Source: Shimia sediminis (GTDB lineage: Bacteria > Pseudomonadota > Alphaproteobacteria > Rhodobacterales > Rhodobacteraceae). From it: a stretch of DNA of 64,000 nt. The DNA lies in NCBI RefSeq assembly GCF_003990645.1, contig NZ_RYZK01000009.1:96931-160930 (forward strand), in the 5' to 3' direction. Position 1 is the stretch's first letter; every line of letters starts with the position of its first letter. Shown in pieces: positions 1-8,602 of the stretch. A program made the translations under genes and the position numbers. The notes under the pieces were generated by a model. That model was given only the letters and a program-made list of their open reading frames with translations. It had not been told where the DNA came from and ran no database searches.

Positions 1-1054
1 CATGGGCCACCCGACGACAACCGGCCTCGTCGCCCACTGTGATGCGCAGACAGTTGGGCAGCCCATAGCCTGCCACCCGACGCACGATCACCCCTTGCGA
101 TTTCATGTAGTCGTCACAGGCCTCGGCTTCTTCCTGATCGGCAAATCGCGCCAGAATAAAGTTGGCACAGGACGTGTCCGACGGCACGCCATGCTCCATC
201 AAGGCTTCGGCCAACCAGGCACGCCAGCGGGCGTTGTCTTCGCGACATTTCTGGACAAACGCCTGATCGCGGATCGCTGCCTCGGCCACCGTCAACTGCA
301 CCGCTGACAGGTTAAACGGCTGGCGCACCCGGTTCAGCACATCAATGATATCCTGCGGGGCATAGCCCCAGCCAATGCGCAAACCGCCCAAGCCGTAAAT
401 CTTGGAAAACGTGCGCGTCATGATCACATTGTCGCGGGCATTGACCAAAGCCGCGCCACCATCAAAGCCCTCAACAAACTCGGCATAGGCCCCGTCCTGC
501 ACCAGCACGCATCCTTCGGGCAGGCCTGCGGCCAGTCGCGCCATCTCGTTGCTGCCAACCATGGTGCCGGTCGGGTTGGCCGGGTTGGCGATGAAAACAA
601 TGCGGGTCTTGTCCGTGCAAGCCGCCAGAATGGCATCCACATCCACCACACGCTCGCGCTCGGCCACCTTGACCGGGGTTGCACCTGCAGCGTGGGCCAG
701 GATCGGGTACATCGAGAACCCATGTTCGGTATAGATCACCTCATCGCCCGGTCCGGCATAACACTGGGCAATGAACTGCAGAATCTCGTCCGAGCCCACA
801 CCACAAATGATCTGCGCCGGATCGAGGTCATGCACCTCGCCGATCAGCGCCCTCAGGTCCGCATGGTCCGTGTTGGGATACCGATGCAGGTTCAGCCCCG
901 ATTTGCCGTGTGCAGTCTTGGCCGCATCCGAACACCCATAGGGGTTCTCGTTCGACGATAGCTTCACAACATCCGAGACACCTTCGACGGTGGACTTGCC
1001 ACCGACGTACAATTCGATCTCCATGATGCCGGGTTGTGGCGAAATACGGGACAT
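1..1054 (-). CDS. hisC: HisC-like histidinol-phosphate/aromatic aminotransferase (3' end cut by window)
   Basis: PLP-dependent class I/II aminotransferase, expected to convert imidazole acetol phosphate and glutamate to histidinol phosphate, or to act on aromatic keto acids, in the cytoplasm. About 351 residues are present and the C-terminus runs off the left edge. Visible motifs: SSNENPYG near residue 34, the ANPANPTG loop, and [16 protein letters not shown], which carries the PLP lysine. The ATG at 1054 follows an AGGAG about 11 bases upstream. Histidinol-phosphate and broad aromatic aminotransferases cannot be told apart by eye. No histidine operon is visible beside it, so the histidine assignment is less certain than the fold. 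Confidence 0.85.
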   Translation of the reverse strand, partial: MSRISPQPGIMEIELYVGGKSTVEGVSDVVKLSSNENPYGCSDAAKTAHGKSGLNLHRYPNTDHADLRALIGEVHDLDPAQIICGVGSDEILQFIAQCYAGPGDEVIYTEHGFSMYPILAHAAGATPVKVAERERVVDVDAILAACTDKTRIVFIANPANPTGTMVGSNEMARLAAGLPEGCVLVQDGAYAEFVEGFDGGAALVNARDNVIMTRTFSKIYGLGGLRIGWGYAPQDIIDVLNRVRQPFNLSAVQLTVAEAAIRDQAFVQKCREDNARWRAWLAEALMEHGVPSDTSCANFILARFADQEEAEACDDYMKSQGVIVRRVAGYGLPNCLRITVGDEAGCRRVAH

Positions 1055-1272
1055 ATTCAAATAAACTCCTGCTTCGCTCCAGCTTCTAGCCTTGGCGCGA
1101 AGGGTTTGAAAGATGATTGATGCGATGACCTGCAAATTGCGCCTTTGCGGTCACGCATTCGCTGTGGTTTTTCACGCGGCCCATCAAACGTGCCGAGTCA
1201 TCTTGCGATGTAGAGGCTCTTGCCTCTAACCTCTCTCCATAAACACAAAAGAAAACCCTGGGACTTTCGCCA

Positions 1273-2028
1273 ATGAATTTTGCAGCCATCAAGACCACTC
1301 TCCTCTGTATGTGCCTCGTGGCACTCGGCGCCTGCGCCAGCGCCCCACCGGAAACCCCCAGCGATTACGCCTCCGTGGTGGATGGAGACATTACCCTGCC
1401 CGAGGTCCCGGCGCAGTTTCTCGAAGCGCCCAACCGCCGTGAAACCGTGGACTATACCGGCACAGAAAGCCCCGGCACCATCGTGGTCGATCCCTATGCC
1501 AAGTTCCTCTATTACGTAGAAGAAGACGGTCGCGCGACGCGCTATCCCGTTGCCGTTGGTCGCGAAGGCCGGGGCTTCAAGGGCAGCGCCACGATCCGCC
1601 GGGTCGAGGAATGGCCGGGCTGGACACCCACCGCCAACATGCTGCGCACCGAACCCGAGGTCTATGGCCCCTTCGCCCGCGGCATTCCCGGCGGTGTCGC
1701 CAGCCCGCTTGGCGCGCGCGCGCTCTATCTCTATCGCGGCAGCCGCGACACACGTTACCGCATCCACGGCACCAATGATATGGAGTCCATCGGCAACGCC
1801 AGTTCCGCAGGATGCATCCGCATGTTCAATCAGGACGTGATCCACCTCGCCGAGCGCGCTGAGCTGGGCACCGATGTCGTTGTGCGCACCTATGATGAAT
1901 CGGTCGAAATCGAAGGTATGGAGATGGCCAATCGCGGCTTCGACATTCCTCCCAAGATCGTTGACCCCGAAGTGATCTATGCCGCCGTTGAGGCCGAAGA
2001 AGCCCGCCGCGCAGCGGCTGAGGAGTAA
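1273..2028 (+). CDS. L,D-transpeptidase lipoprotein (YkuD/ErfK family)
   Basis: Periplasmic enzyme that forms 3-3 peptidoglycan cross-links or attaches proteins to peptidoglycan. The N-terminus is a short signal peptide ending in the lipobox LGAC, so it is probably a lipoprotein anchored at Cys20. The YkuD domain follows, with the catalytic signature HGTND and SSAGCIRM (nucleophilic Cys) in the second half. At 251 residues it is of ordinary length. The C-terminus is rich in Ala and Glu (AEEARRAAAEE). It converges with rpsD and shares a terminator hairpin with it. A second, shorter L,D-transpeptidase lies at 56565. Confidence 0.9.
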   Translation: MNFAAIKTTLLCMCLVALGACASAPPETPSDYASVVDGDITLPEVPAQFLEAPNRRETVDYTGTESPGTIVVDPYAKFLYYVEEDGRATRYPVAVGREGRGFKGSATIRRVEEWPGWTPTANMLRTEPEVYGPFARGIPGGVASPLGARALYLYRGSRDTRYRIHGTNDMESIGNASSAGCIRMFNQDVIHLAERAELGTDVVVRTYDESVEIEGMEMANRGFDIPPKIVDPEVIYAAVEAEEARRAAAEE

Positions 2029-2037
2029 AGACAAAAG

Positions 2038-2067
2038 AAAACCCGCTGCGTTTCGGCAGCGGGTTTT
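2038..2067. terminator. Bidirectional rho-independent terminator between the L,D-transpeptidase gene and rpsD
   Basis: A perfect 12-bp stem (AAAACCCGCTGC with GCAGCGGGTTTT) closes a 6-base loop. It has T-rich flanks on both strands: TTTT on the plus strand, and TTTCTTTTGTCT reading the minus strand. It lies 9 bases after the transpeptidase stop and 24 bases beyond the rpsD stop, so it can end both convergent transcripts. Confidence 0.9.
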
Positions 2068-2091
2068 CCAAATTCGGTGTGGCGAAGAACC

Positions 2092-2712
2092 TTAGTTCTT
2101 CGCGTAGAATTCGACCACGAGGTTCGGTTCCATGACAACCGGGTACGGCACGTCCGACAGGCCGGGGGTGCGCACGAAGGTGGCGGTCATTTTCGAGTGG
2201 TCGACGTCCATGTAATCAGGAACATCACGCTCGGGCAGTTGAACGGCTTCCAGAACAACGGCCAGTTGCTTGGACTTGTCACGCACTTCGATGACGTCGC
2301 CTTCTTTGACGCGGTAGGAAGGGATGTTGACCTTCTTGCCGTTCACTTTGACGTGGCCGTGGTTCACGAACTGACGCGCTGCGAAAACGGTGGCAACGAA
2401 CTTGGCGCGGTACACAACCGCGTCCAGGCGACGCTCCAGCAGACCGATCAGGTTTTCACCGGTGTCGCCTTTGACACGCTCGGCTTCGGCATAGATGCGG
2501 CGGAACATTTTCTCGGTCATGTCGCCGTAGTAGCCTTTCAGCTTCTGCTTGGCGCGCAGCTGCAGACCAAAGTCCGAAATCTTGCCCTTGCGGCGCTGAC
2601 CGTGCTGGCCGGGGCCGTATTCACGACGGTTGACGGGGGATTTGGGGCGGCCCCAAATGTTTTCGCCCATGCGGCGATCAATTTTGTACTTGGCAGTCGT
2701 GCGTTTGGTCAC
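2092..2712 (-). CDS. rpsD: 30S ribosomal protein S4
   Basis: Primary 16S rRNA-binding protein of the small subunit, 206 residues. The sequence starts [20 protein letters not shown], typical of alphaproteobacterial S4, with [13 protein letters not shown] following and the S4 RNA-binding domain in roughly residues 97-160 ([11 protein letters not shown] ... [13 protein letters not shown]). I chose the GTG at 2712: it gives the family N-terminus and is preceded by GAAGGAG about 6 bases upstream. The open frame extends a further 32 codons upstream without family similarity. It is a stand-alone gene here, not in the alpha operon. Confidence 0.97.
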   Translation of the reverse strand: MTKRTTAKYKIDRRMGENIWGRPKSPVNRREYGPGQHGQRRKGKISDFGLQLRAKQKLKGYYGDMTEKMFRRIYAEAERVKGDTGENLIGLLERRLDAVVYRAKFVATVFAARQFVNHGHVKVNGKKVNIPSYRVKEGDVIEVRDKSKQLAVVLEAVQLPERDVPDYMDVDHSKMTATFVRTPGLSDVPYPVVMEPNLVVEFYAKN

Positions 2713-2958
2713 GGCTGTTCTCCTTCGTTCAGGTTTCGAAGGGCGTTGTCCTCTTGCCGGAATTGGCCGACATGACAGGCATCCTCTTGCGAGGGCCACC
2801 AACACCAATGAAGCCGCGCGTATATACGAGTCGCAGGGGGAGTCAAGGCACCTTTGCCGTGCTGCGCAGCATCCCGGTCGACAAAAGGCCGAAATCCTTG
2901 CCCGAACGTCCCCCCGCCCCTAACATCCCTGAATTACTGACAACACCGGATTATTGAC

Positions 2959-4461
2959 GTGATACGCATTTTTCTTGCCCTTTTGTTCCTCTCCGGCCCC
3001 GCCATGGCCGCGACGCTGGAGCGTACAGACAACCCCAACTGCACCGCTCGTTTCTCTGGCCCCATCAAACCCGGTGACTTTGAAAAGGTCGCCGCAGCCG
3101 CAGCGCAAATTCTCAAACCCGACCCCGACGACCCCGAAGGCAACACCTATTTCATGCGGGTCTGCCTCGACAGTCCCGGCGGCAGCCTGCTGGAAGCAAC
3201 CGAGATCGCCGCGCATTTCTCCGAGAAAGGATACGGCACCGTCATCGACAATGGCGACAGCTGCTATTCCGCCTGCGCCGTGATCTTCATGTTCGGCAGC
3301 CAGTATTTTACCGGCCGCACCGTGAACTTCAACCGCCGCCTGCATGTCAATGGCATCCTCGGCTTCCACCGTCCCGATTTCCGCCTCCCCGAAGGCGGCT
3401 CTTATTCCTCGGCTGACGTGGAACAGGCCTTTGACATCGCCATTCTCGCCACGCACGAGTTCATCCGCCTCGGCAACCGCCGCATCGAAGGCGAACGCAA
3501 CGTCTACTTTGCTGCCGACCTGATCGAGCTGATGTTCTCGCGCGAGGGCAACGACTTCTTCTATGTCGACACCGTGGACAAGGCAGGTCGTTGGAGCATT
3601 GACGTCTTCGGCTATGCCCAACCCCGCGCGATCAGCGCCCGCGATGCCATTGTCGCCTGCCACAACATGTCCAACTGGACCTATCGTCTGTCTCCGGAAC
3701 CTGTTGAGCTTCGGCGCAGCCAGATGGACACGATGATGCGCGACGTCAGCCGGGTGGTGCACCGATGGGACGATCCCGCGATCTCATATGACGACAACCC
3801 GCCCCAGAGCTACTATGTCCGCACCGGCCCGGTCTATCACAAGGACTGGCTCTTGAAGCAGGCTGATCGCACCTGCCTTATCCAGCCCTATTTCCTTGAC
3901 GGTGAACTTTCCCTGACCGGCTGTGGCGGCAACAACGATGCCGGGACCCAGGCCCCGAACCTCAATCGCTGTGACGTCGAGGACGGAGACCTGATGCGTC
4001 CCATCTCTGCCTTGGCGGTCTTTCCCTCGCATCTGCCACTCTCTGGCCTGTCGCAATGGGCTGCAACCATGACCGAAGAAGCCACCACAATTGACGCAAT
4101 GGATCACGGCGGACCTCAGAGCTGGTGCACGCGGGCCCAAGGGTACACAACGCGTGTGGTCAACGTCTCGGAATATGTGAACATCCGTCAGGACCCGGGC
4201 TTTAACGCTCCTGTGGTGGCTCAGGCTGGCAAACACCTCGTGATGACCTTTGGCAGCGGTGACCCGATGTTTGTCGGCGACCGGGCCACGCAAAACCGCT
4301 GCATTCAGGCCTGCAATACGCTGCACTCAGCCGGGGTACGTGATGACACGGTCACCGGCCCTGTGGCGCAATGCATGAGTGATAATGCCATCTGGTTTGA
4401 TGTGGTTCTGCCAAACGGGATTCGCGGGTGGATCAGCGGAAAATACACCGATCAACTTTGA
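2959..4461 (+). CDS. Exported ClpP/crotonase-fold protein with C-terminal SH3-like domain (COG3904-like)
   Basis: 500 residues from a GTG start, with a signal peptide MIRIFLALLFLSGPAMA and cleavage before ATLE. Residues about 65-115 resemble the predicted periplasmic ClpP-fold family: CLDSPGGSLLEATEIAAHF, then DSCYSACAVIFMFG, where the Ser in CYSAC sits where ClpP-type proteases carry the nucleophile. A possible His lies at GFHRP. The C-terminus (VNVSEYVNIRQDPGF ... GIRGWISGKYTDQL) looks like a bacterial SH3 cell-wall-binding domain. Function unknown. A secreted protease-like protein held at peptidoglycan is an inference. It stands alone, with weak translation signals. Confidence 0.6.
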   Translation: MIRIFLALLFLSGPAMAATLERTDNPNCTARFSGPIKPGDFEKVAAAAAQILKPDPDDPEGNTYFMRVCLDSPGGSLLEATEIAAHFSEKGYGTVIDNGDSCYSACAVIFMFGSQYFTGRTVNFNRRLHVNGILGFHRPDFRLPEGGSYSSADVEQAFDIAILATHEFIRLGNRRIEGERNVYFAADLIELMFSREGNDFFYVDTVDKAGRWSIDVFGYAQPRAISARDAIVACHNMSNWTYRLSPEPVELRRSQMDTMMRDVSRVVHRWDDPAISYDDNPPQSYYVRTGPVYHKDWLLKQADRTCLIQPYFLDGELSLTGCGGNNDAGTQAPNLNRCDVEDGDLMRPISALAVFPSHLPLSGLSQWAATMTEEATTIDAMDHGGPQSWCTRAQGYTTRVVNVSEYVNIRQDPGFNAPVVAQAGKHLVMTFGSGDPMFVGDRATQNRCIQACNTLHSAGVRDDTVTGPVAQCMSDNAIWFDVVLPNGIRGWISGKYTDQL

Positions 4462-4497
4462 AACCGGCGTCAAAACCCAACGGCAGCGGTGTGGGCA

Positions 4498-4530
4498 CCG
4501 ACGCAATACCGACGTTATACCGACGTAATA
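4498..4530. repeat. Three tandem 11-bp direct repeats
   Basis: Consecutive units CCGACGCAATA, CCGACGTTATA and CCGACGTAATA, followed by a partial CCGA. They lie in the 170-bp gap between two convergent genes. No palindromic operator structure is evident. This may be a simple replication-slippage array. Confidence 0.8.
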
Positions 4531-4574
4531 CCGAATGCGGTTTGACCTTTAAAAACAGGTGTTTCCTACGCAAA

Positions 4575-4602
4575 ACGCCCCGGTTGTCCTGAACCGGGGC
4601 GT
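4575..4602. terminator. Stem-loop between convergent genes
   Basis: An 11-bp perfect stem (ACGCCCCGGTT with AACCGGGGCGT) and 6-base loop lie about 115 bases after the ClpP-fold gene and 30 bases beyond the Hint gene stop. The flanking T-runs are weak (TTTGCG on the minus strand), so efficiency is uncertain, but position and stability fit a shared 3' end. Confidence 0.65.
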
Positions 4603-4631
4603 CCGCAGTGTTAACCTTTTCCAAGGAGTCT

Positions 4632-5693
4632 TTAGGCCGCGTCATACATCAGGATTGCCGCCTCGCTGGCGCTGAGATTGCGACGCGCATAGGCGCCATA
4701 GCTGTTCAGGTCATATTCCAGCTCTGGCAACATCCGAAGCAACCTTTTGCGATCATGCGGTTCCAGCGTGGAAAGCGCAGCGTTGGCGGGATGATAGCTC
4801 TCGGTTTCCACCCCGTTGGCCCAGACGATCTGGTGGCGCGGCAACATCAGGTGGATATAGGTCACTTCGCGCATTGCGTAGTCCACCGACACGTTGGCGC
4901 CGTCCACCAGGTCTCTCGCCGAGACCAACACTTCCGGCGTGTTGAAAAGCGCGCGCGCCGCCGCTCCTTTCACCAACATGCGATGCTCGGGCGACACCAC
5001 CAGATCCTGATCCGGTTGCTCAATACCCAGTGCACCATGGCGAATGCGGATCGGGCGCAGCGCGGGCATGGCAAACAGTCTTGCACCACTCATCCGCCGA
5101 CTGCCGACCCAGCAAATCTCTTCCGCACCATTGTCCTTGGTCTGGATGCGATCTCCCTCGCGCAATTCTTCCACGCGGCGCGGCCCATAAGGTGTTGAAA
5201 TCATGGTGCCCGGCGTGAAACAGATCACACCGCCAGTGGCCGGCCCCATCGGGTTGGTGTCAATCGCATCCATGTTGTGATGCACCACCCACAGCTCGGT
5301 GTTCTTGGGCGGCATCTCATCAAGGAACATCAAGAGCGGCTTGCCCCCGTTCACTTCGATCACCGTCACCGTGTAACTCTGCGCACCGTTGGTCACCACA
5401 AAACCGCCCTCCAGGAGCGGTTCGTCGATCTCGATGTCTTCCAGTTTTCTGGATGTGTCTACCGCTGCCCCAACCAGTCGGCGCACCATGCGCGCCGCCC
5501 GCTTGCGGATGTTTGCCTCACCCTCTGCCTGATCCAGACGCAATAGCTCTGCCGGGCCGTCCACACGGGCGGCATCCCCATGCCATGACCACACCGCGCC
5601 TGTTTCCAGCGCTTGTAAGGGTGCGGACCCAACACTATCCAACTCTGTCTGTGACCAGGAGATGACAAACGTGCCACGAAAGCCCGTCTTCAT
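4632..5693 (-). CDS. Hint-domain (Hedgehog/intein-type) protein
   Basis: 353 residues. The first about 175 residues have no recognised domain. Then comes a Hint module: CFTPGTMISTPYGPRRVEEL (splice-junction-type Cys), GDRIQTKDNG, and VSPEHRMLV with the block-B His. The C-terminal part (HQIVWANGVETESYHPAN) lacks the terminal His-Asn and following Cys/Ser/Thr needed for intein splicing, so at most N-terminal autocleavage is expected. Hint_2 proteins of this shape are common in Rhodobacteraceae, usually of unknown role and often near secreted proteins. No signal peptide is seen. Domain sure, function unknown. Confidence 0.75.
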   Translation of the reverse strand: MKTGFRGTFVISWSQTELDSVGSAPLQALETGAVWSWHGDAARVDGPAELLRLDQAEGEANIRKRAARMVRRLVGAAVDTSRKLEDIEIDEPLLEGGFVVTNGAQSYTVTVIEVNGGKPLLMFLDEMPPKNTELWVVHHNMDAIDTNPMGPATGGVICFTPGTMISTPYGPRRVEELREGDRIQTKDNGAEEICWVGSRRMSGARLFAMPALRPIRIRHGALGIEQPDQDLVVSPEHRMLVKGAAARALFNTPEVLVSARDLVDGANVSVDYAMREVTYIHLMLPRHQIVWANGVETESYHPANAALSTLEPHDRKRLLRMLPELEYDLNSYGAYARRNLSASEAAILMYDAA

Positions 5694-5732
5694 TGCCTGA
5701 TAACCTGCCTTTATTTTTTTATTGCCGCCAGA

Positions 5733-5783
5733 CTAGCAGAGGTGATTCGTCCTGAAAAGAGTCCGTTAACTTTTTTCTGCTAG
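5733..5783. repeat. 8-bp inverted repeat upstream of the Hint gene
   Basis: CTAGCAGA at 5733-5740 and TCTGCTAG at 5776-5783 are exact inverse complements separated by 35 bases. They lie 40-90 bases upstream of the Hint gene start and downstream of the ABC membrane gene stop. It could be an operator, a leader hairpin or a weak 3' structure. No T-run follows on the minus strand. Confidence 0.5.
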
Positions 5784-5872
5784 CGTGTTGGAAAGCCACA
5801 TATCCGCAACATAACCAATAAGTTGCAGAACAGAGTTCATCCGGCGTGTATTGTGGATATTTGCGATCAGAC

Positions 5873-6820
5873 TCAGTCTGACCGCGACCGCAACTTGTCC
5901 AGAACCGCCCTGCGCTCCTTTTCTGGAAAGGCATCGCGCAACAGCTCATACTTGACCCGCGTCGCACTGACCTGGCGGTAAAAGGCGATCAGAAATGCGG
6001 TCGGCGCCTGCAATCGGCCCAACCCCATAACCGCGGCCACGACAGTGCCCACATCGGTTGCCCCCCGGATGACCATCGCACTGCCCAGCATCAGAACCGC
6101 AACCGTCCCCGCCCCGTTCAGCGCACTCAGCAAAAACTTGGTGGAAAGCTTCCAGTGAAACACCCGGCGGCGGGTCTCGTAGATGTCGTCGAATTCCTCA
6201 AGGATCCTGTGCTCCAGCTCTGCCGCTTCACCGCTGGTGACGTGCCCTGTCGCGCGCCGCAAGATCTTGACCCGATCCGACACCAGCGCATTCACCCGTG
6301 ATTGCGTATACAGCACCAGAACCACCTGGGGCAGGATGATCAGCAACGCGATCAACCCCAGCTTTGGTTGGGTAGAGGCGATAAATCCAATCACACTGAT
6401 CAGGGTTCCCAGCTGCACCACCGGCTCGGAAAAGGCGCTGCCGACAAACTTGCCCAGCTCTTCAGCTTCCGCCGTGATCATGGCCACCGTTTGCCCGGTG
6501 GCTTCGGTCTGTGCGCCCGTCGCCGTGTAGACGCCAAAAATGTAACGCCGCAAAAATCGGATGATGTCTTCACCCAGAATATTGGCCCGAAACCCCATCA
6601 GCCATTTCAGCGCCAGCGAGACCAGGATCACCGCCATCATCCCACCGCACAGCCACACCAGATGGTCTTTGCTGGCCGAGCCGTCGGTCAAACCATTGAC
6701 GATCTCTTTTTGAAACGACAGGGGCGCCGCGGCCAGCCCGGCAACGACGATGGACAACAGGATCAGAACGACCTGACGGCCTGCGCTCACGCGCCAAATG
6801 GCAAGGTAGAATTGCAGCAT
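5873..6820 (-). CDS. ABC exporter transmembrane-domain protein without its own ATPase domain
   Basis: 315 residues matching a type I ABC exporter membrane domain: five to six hydrophobic segments (near residues 15-35, 55-75, 135-155, 160-180 and 245-270) and the long intracellular helices (FLRRYIFGVYTATGAQTEATG, GEAAELEHRILEEF). The protein ends at KLRSRSD where a full half-transporter would continue into the nucleotide-binding domain. No Walker A, signature or Walker B motif is present here or in the neighbouring genes. Either it pairs with an ATPase encoded elsewhere or it is a degenerate or repurposed membrane protein. Substrate unknown. Transcribed towards the Hint gene. Confidence 0.7.
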   Translation of the reverse strand: MLQFYLAIWRVSAGRQVVLILLSIVVAGLAAAPLSFQKEIVNGLTDGSASKDHLVWLCGGMMAVILVSLALKWLMGFRANILGEDIIRFLRRYIFGVYTATGAQTEATGQTVAMITAEAEELGKFVGSAFSEPVVQLGTLISVIGFIASTQPKLGLIALLIILPQVVLVLYTQSRVNALVSDRVKILRRATGHVTSGEAAELEHRILEEFDDIYETRRRVFHWKLSTKFLLSALNGAGTVAVLMLGSAMVIRGATDVGTVVAAVMGLGRLQAPTAFLIAFYRQVSATRVKYELLRDAFPEKERRAVLDKLRSRSD

Positions 6821-6977
6821 GACAGTTCCGTTAATACTGCCCCGATTGTGGTGCTAAGGCGCCGTGGCTTCAACCCGCAACCTGTGACCAAATTTCCGCC
6901 TCGGACATCTTTAATTTCCGACAGAAAGACCCAGATTTCTAGAGACGCAACAAGACTTTTCAACACTGGAGCTTCAT

Positions 6978-7808
6978 ATGGACACGATTATTGTCGCAAC
7001 TGACCTTTCTGACCGATCCGACCGCGCCGTTGACCGCGCCCTCCACCTGGCGGAAGCCAGCGGTGCTACCTGTCACGTGGTTTCGGTGGTGGACGACGCG
7101 CTGCCTGTCGAGTTGTCGAAGCAGCTTTCAACCGGGGTAGAGGAACACATCCAATCGGCCCTGGAAACGCAGAAAAGCTCGGTCAAAGTCGAGGTGACCA
7201 TCCTGCGCGGTGACGTGGCAGAGATGCTGATCCGCTTTGCCCGCTTGCAAGACGCCGACCTCATCGTTCTGGGCCTGCACCGCCGGCGCACTTTCCTTGA
7301 CTCGTTACGCGAGACGACGATGACCCGCATCGTCGCCGCCAGCCCGACTCCGGTGCTTTTGGTGAAGAACGATGTCTCGGAGAGCTACGCCAAGGCTCTG
7401 GTGCCTGTGAGCTTTTCTCCGTCCTGTGCCGGCGCTTTCAAAAGTGCCGCCAAGACCGCACCTGGCGCCAAGATCACCGGCTTTCACGCCCTGCATATTC
7501 CCTTCCGCGGCCTGACTGGCGGCGAAGACTCGGACATGGCGCGCGCCGTCATGGCCGAGGCTGAACAAGCACGCGAAAACTGGATGAAGGAGCAGGGACT
7601 CAGTAGCGACGTCACCCCACCCGAAATCATCCCCGGTGCTGTCCGGATTGTCTTTGACCAGAAGATCCGCGAAGAAAAACCGGATCTGTTGGCTGTCGGC
7701 GCGCATACACGGTCGGGGCTGGCCATCCAGAAGCTTGGCGGTTTTGCCGCAGAACTGGTGCGCGACCCCCCGGTTGACCTTTTGGTCTCTCCTCCACCTC
7801 GCGGATAA
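6978..7808 (+). CDS. Tandem-domain universal stress protein
   Basis: 276 residues forming two Usp (UspA-like, Rossmann-type) domains. The first spans about residues 1-130 (MDTIIVATDLSDRSDRAVDRAL ... ADLIVLGLHRRR ... SPTPVLLVKN). The second, about 135-276, has a more degenerate start (KALVPVSFSPSCAGAF) and ends GGFAAELVRDPPVDLLVSPP. Proteins of this kind bind nucleotides or ligands and modulate survival under stress. The gene is divergent from the ABC membrane gene across 157 bp. I saw no clear FNR-type box in that gap. Specific role unknown. Confidence 0.88.
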   Translation: MDTIIVATDLSDRSDRAVDRALHLAEASGATCHVVSVVDDALPVELSKQLSTGVEEHIQSALETQKSSVKVEVTILRGDVAEMLIRFARLQDADLIVLGLHRRRTFLDSLRETTMTRIVAASPTPVLLVKNDVSESYAKALVPVSFSPSCAGAFKSAAKTAPGAKITGFHALHIPFRGLTGGEDSDMARAVMAEAEQARENWMKEQGLSSDVTPPEIIPGAVRIVFDQKIREEKPDLLAVGAHTRSGLAIQKLGGFAAELVRDPPVDLLVSPPPRG

Positions 7809-7852
7809 ACATCTGGCAAGCAAGGTCTTTTCCGGCCGAACTCTCTCTTACT

Positions 7853-8353
7853 TCACCTCTGATCTGCCGCTACTGCAGGCGGCAGATCAACGGTTTCGAT
7901 CCATGGCTTGATGTCAATCAAAGGCGTCCCGTCAAAACAGTCGATTGCGTCAATCCCGACCACACCCGCCTCCAGATCCAGTTCCGTGATACGTACCGCT
8001 GACATGGCCAGCGGATTGGGGCGCACCGGAGAACGCAGAGCAAATGTACCGCGCGTGCCCTCAACGTGGTGCGGTGCCTGGCGGATCAAATCGCGCCGGG
8101 CTTGGGCCATCCAATAGATCAAGATGATGCCCTGCCCGACCTCCAGCCCCTGCAATCCCGGCACGAACTCTGGTGCAATTTCCAGCCTTGCACTCTGCCC
8201 GCTTTCACGCGCCGCACGCACGTTTTTGGGACAGTTCCCCAGACTCCACGGCGTCCGCACCCGGCCAATGAAATGCACTGAGGCATCCGCTCGGTCCGCA
8301 GGGTCAAACCCCAGTTCCATCTCGCCTTTGCGGGTTGCAAACCGGTCTGTCAT
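7853..8353 (-). CDS. trmO: tRNA m6t6A37 methyltransferase TrmO (TsaA/UPF0066 family)
   Basis: 166 residues of the TsaA-like beta-barrel family, which methylates N6-threonylcarbamoyladenosine at position 37 of tRNA-Thr using SAM. Family signatures visible: FIGRVRTPWS near residue 28, GLQGLEVGQGIILIYWM, GTFALRSPVRPNPLAMSAV (the RSPxRPNPI/L signature) and IDAIDCFDGTPLIDIKPW. The length is that of the short bacterial form, covering the catalytic domain only. Monocistronic, and convergent with the stress-protein gene. Confidence 0.88.
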   Translation of the reverse strand: MTDRFATRKGEMELGFDPADRADASVHFIGRVRTPWSLGNCPKNVRAARESGQSARLEIAPEFVPGLQGLEVGQGIILIYWMAQARRDLIRQAPHHVEGTRGTFALRSPVRPNPLAMSAVRITELDLEAGVVGIDAIDCFDGTPLIDIKPWIETVDLPPAVAADQR

Positions 8354-8602
8354 TCACTTTTCCTCCTGACGTACTGCCACATCAAGCGGCGCGGATGTCA
8401 CTTTGTCAAAGGCCGCTGAAGGCATTCGGTCCATCCGCCGCAGGTCACGCCCACGCGAGTGGTGCACAGATTGCAGGGCATTTCACATGGTGCAATTTCC
8501 AGAATGCAGTCCAACATCCCGCGCATTTTGAATTTTTCTATGGTGACCAATGGCTTGTGCGGGCTAGATAGTGGCAGTGACATTTTAGGCGGACCCAACC
8601 GA

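Noticed and set aside
1086-1298. Short minus-strand open frame between the aminotransferase and transpeptidase genes
   Set aside because: Overlaps the start of the transpeptidase gene, has no ribosome site and no similarity.
4632-5693. Intein interrupting a host gene
   Set aside because: The Hint module lacks the C-terminal splice residues and there is no interrupted host domain on both sides.
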